From JAERML01 sp035687895 (lineage in GTDB: Bacteria > Bacteroidota > Ignavibacteria > UBA10030 > UBA6906), in the NCBI GenBank assembly GCA_035687895.1, contig DASRUE010000116.1, positions 1 to 16,622 of the forward strand: a DNA stretch of 16,622 nucleotides, written 5' to 3'. This document shows positions 15,592 through 16,622 of this stretch, piece after piece. The translations under genes were made by a program, and so were the position numbers. The notes under the pieces were generated by a model. It saw only the letters and a program-made list of their open reading frames with translations. It ran no database searches and was not told the DNA's origin. Position 1 is the stretch's first letter, and every line of letters starts with the position of its first letter.

Positions 15592-16622
15592 CTATTCGTT
15601 AACTCTGATATGGTCGTGATCACCTTCTTTGTGCGCTTTGTGACCTGTTTTATGTTGCGCGATTTTGCGAAGGTCAATTAGCTTGATTGTAACATAGTTC
15701 CCACTTTGATTCAATCCCTGATGGCTGACATCAACTGTTATACCTTGACGATGGGTACAATGTCCCACATCGTTGCACAAGCTGTCAATGGTAGGATATT
15801 CGTCGTAGATATCATCGTCCCAATTCCCTCCCAAGTCGAATCCTCCACCGTAAGGCAGGCTCATATCATTGATTCGCAATCTGATTGCTGCATGGAGCGA
15901 ATCGTAAGCGTCCGCGACAGCCTGAATAGCTTGAATCAATGCGTTGGTTCCCCAATGATCTGTGTCAGGTGTCCTGCAGTTCGGATAGTTTGTATCATCT
16001 CTTGGTCCGTGATGCAAACAAGTCCCCCCTATCTTCACATAGTGCGATCCGTCAGGAAGTAGGTGTAGCTCCGGCACGCGCGTAATCAAACTCAGCGTAT
16101 CAGAACTCGTCGTGTCACTCAGGAGTTTTGCCGTGATTCTCTCCACTCCACCGAACTGCGATGCGAGATACCGGAAGCTCAGCTTCCCGTTCGCATCGGT
16201 TCGCCTGGTAAACGACGCAAGCGTATCAAAGCCTTGACCGACAAGTTTCGGCAACCGATATCTTCCCATCGGTCGATTGCCATCGTGAGAATGGCCGCCA
16301 CTGTCGGCAAGAACTGGTTTGTCCACTTTCACCCAGTAGTTGGGTATGGCTGTGTTGGCAAACTCCACCGAAAGCTCCAGATCCATGTAGTTCTTCTTGG
16401 CGAGGGAATCGTTTTTGTTGGGGTACGTCGGGTACACGTTCACCGAATCGGGGCGTCGGATCTTGACAAGCGTATCGGCATAGCCCATCAGCAGAAAGCA
16501 GCCCTCCAGGGCGTAGCGAGGTTGCAAGCACTGATTTGCCACCGGCGTCCACATTGAGACGGCCCACAAAGACTCGGCTGCCAGGTAAATTTGCATTGTT
16601 GGGTTGTCCAGTTCTGCATGAT
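15592..16622 (-). CDS. C-terminal part of a large surface protein with LAS-metallopeptidase-like end (N-terminus beyond window)
   Basis: The frame is open from the TAG at 15594-15592 to the right edge. The first Met (16596) is probably internal, because the frame upstream continues without a stop (HAELDNPTMQIYLAAESLW). Residues below count from that Met. Segment about 70-165 looks like a bacterial Ig-like/invasin-type domain with GGHSHDGN, then TDANGKLSFRYLASQFGGVERI. The last 120 residues have LRINDMSLPYGGGFDLGGNW, H282-R-Q-G-I-T-V-D289, and a terminal H327-D-H329-I-R. An HxxGxxxD motif followed by a late HxH is the zinc-ligand arrangement of LAS peptidases (M15 and MepA/M74 type), enzymes that cut peptidoglycan peptides. 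Peptidase activity is inferred and could be lost. It is followed after 15 nt by the FIMAH-like protein gene. Confidence 0.55.
   Translation of the reverse strand, partial: HAELDNPTMQIYLAAESLWAVSMWTPVANQCLQPRYALEGCFLLMGYADTLVKIRRPDSVNVYPTYPNKNDSLAKKNYMDLELSVEFANTAIPNYWVKVDKPVLADSGGHSHDGNRPMGRYRLPKLVGQGFDTLASFTRRTDANGKLSFRYLASQFGGVERITAKLLSDTTSSDTLSLITRVPELHLLPDGSHYVKIGGTCLHHGPRDDTNYPNCRTPDTDHWGTNALIQAIQAVADAYDSLHAAIRLRINDMSLPYGGGFDLGGNWDDDIYDEYPTIDSLCNDVGHCTHRQGITVDVSHQGLNQSGNYVTIKLIDLRKIAQHKTGHKAHKEGDHDHIRVNE

Noticed and set aside
16594..16596. ATG 16596 as the true start of the right-end protein
   Set aside because: The frame stays open upstream to the window edge with plausible protein sequence, and the translation from this Met has no signal peptide.
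1..16622. Insertion sequences, CRISPR arrays, tRNA or rRNA genes
   Set aside because: I looked for transposase-like proteins, regularly spaced repeats and conserved RNA segments and saw none.

Overview
The window most likely comes from a bacterium of the Bacteroidota/Ignavibacteriota (FCB) group. The main evidence is an adjacent porU-porV pair, which encodes two signature parts of the type IX secretion system (T9SS). Many secreted or outer-membrane proteins of types common in that group support this, as does a promoter upstream of porU that fits the Bacteroidota consensus TTG-N20-TAnnTTTG. The placement is inferred from gene content; no marker-gene search was possible.

Layout. Positions 1-6528 (minus strand) hold a putative operon read right to left: porU (C25-type cysteine peptidase/sortase with intact His and Cys), porV (outer-membrane shuttle), then a secreted M6-metalloprotease-like protein cut by the left edge. 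In this last protein the zinc-binding HExxH is replaced by ASVGN. Positions 6529-6926 are a divergent intergenic region. It has a well-formed promoter for porU, a weaker one for glgA, and a porU leader of about 215 nt with several hairpins. One of these looks like an intrinsic terminator and sits just before the porU ribosome binding site. Positions 6927-11464 (plus) hold four tightly packed genes: glycogen synthase glgA, a GmhB-type HAD phosphatase, a DNRLRE-like lipoprotein and an outer-membrane beta-barrel protein. Positions 11619-14775 (plus) hold housekeeping genes: glyA, tatC and a polyprenyl diphosphate synthase. Positions 14797-16622 (minus, convergent) hold two secreted proteins: the C-terminal part of a larger surface protein with an LAS-metallopeptidase-like end, and a small protein ending in an FIMAH-like helical domain. 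The one line sampled from this end is clearly lower in G+C than the one sampled from the housekeeping genes.

How it fits together. PorU and PorV act at the outer membrane, removing C-terminal signals from T9SS cargo and attaching the cargo to the surface. The M6-like pseudo-protease behind them could be a cargo or an accessory protein. The lipoprotein and barrel downstream of glgA-gmhB, and the two secreted proteins at the right end, add to a cell-envelope theme. I saw no insertion sequences, CRISPR arrays, tRNA or rRNA genes.
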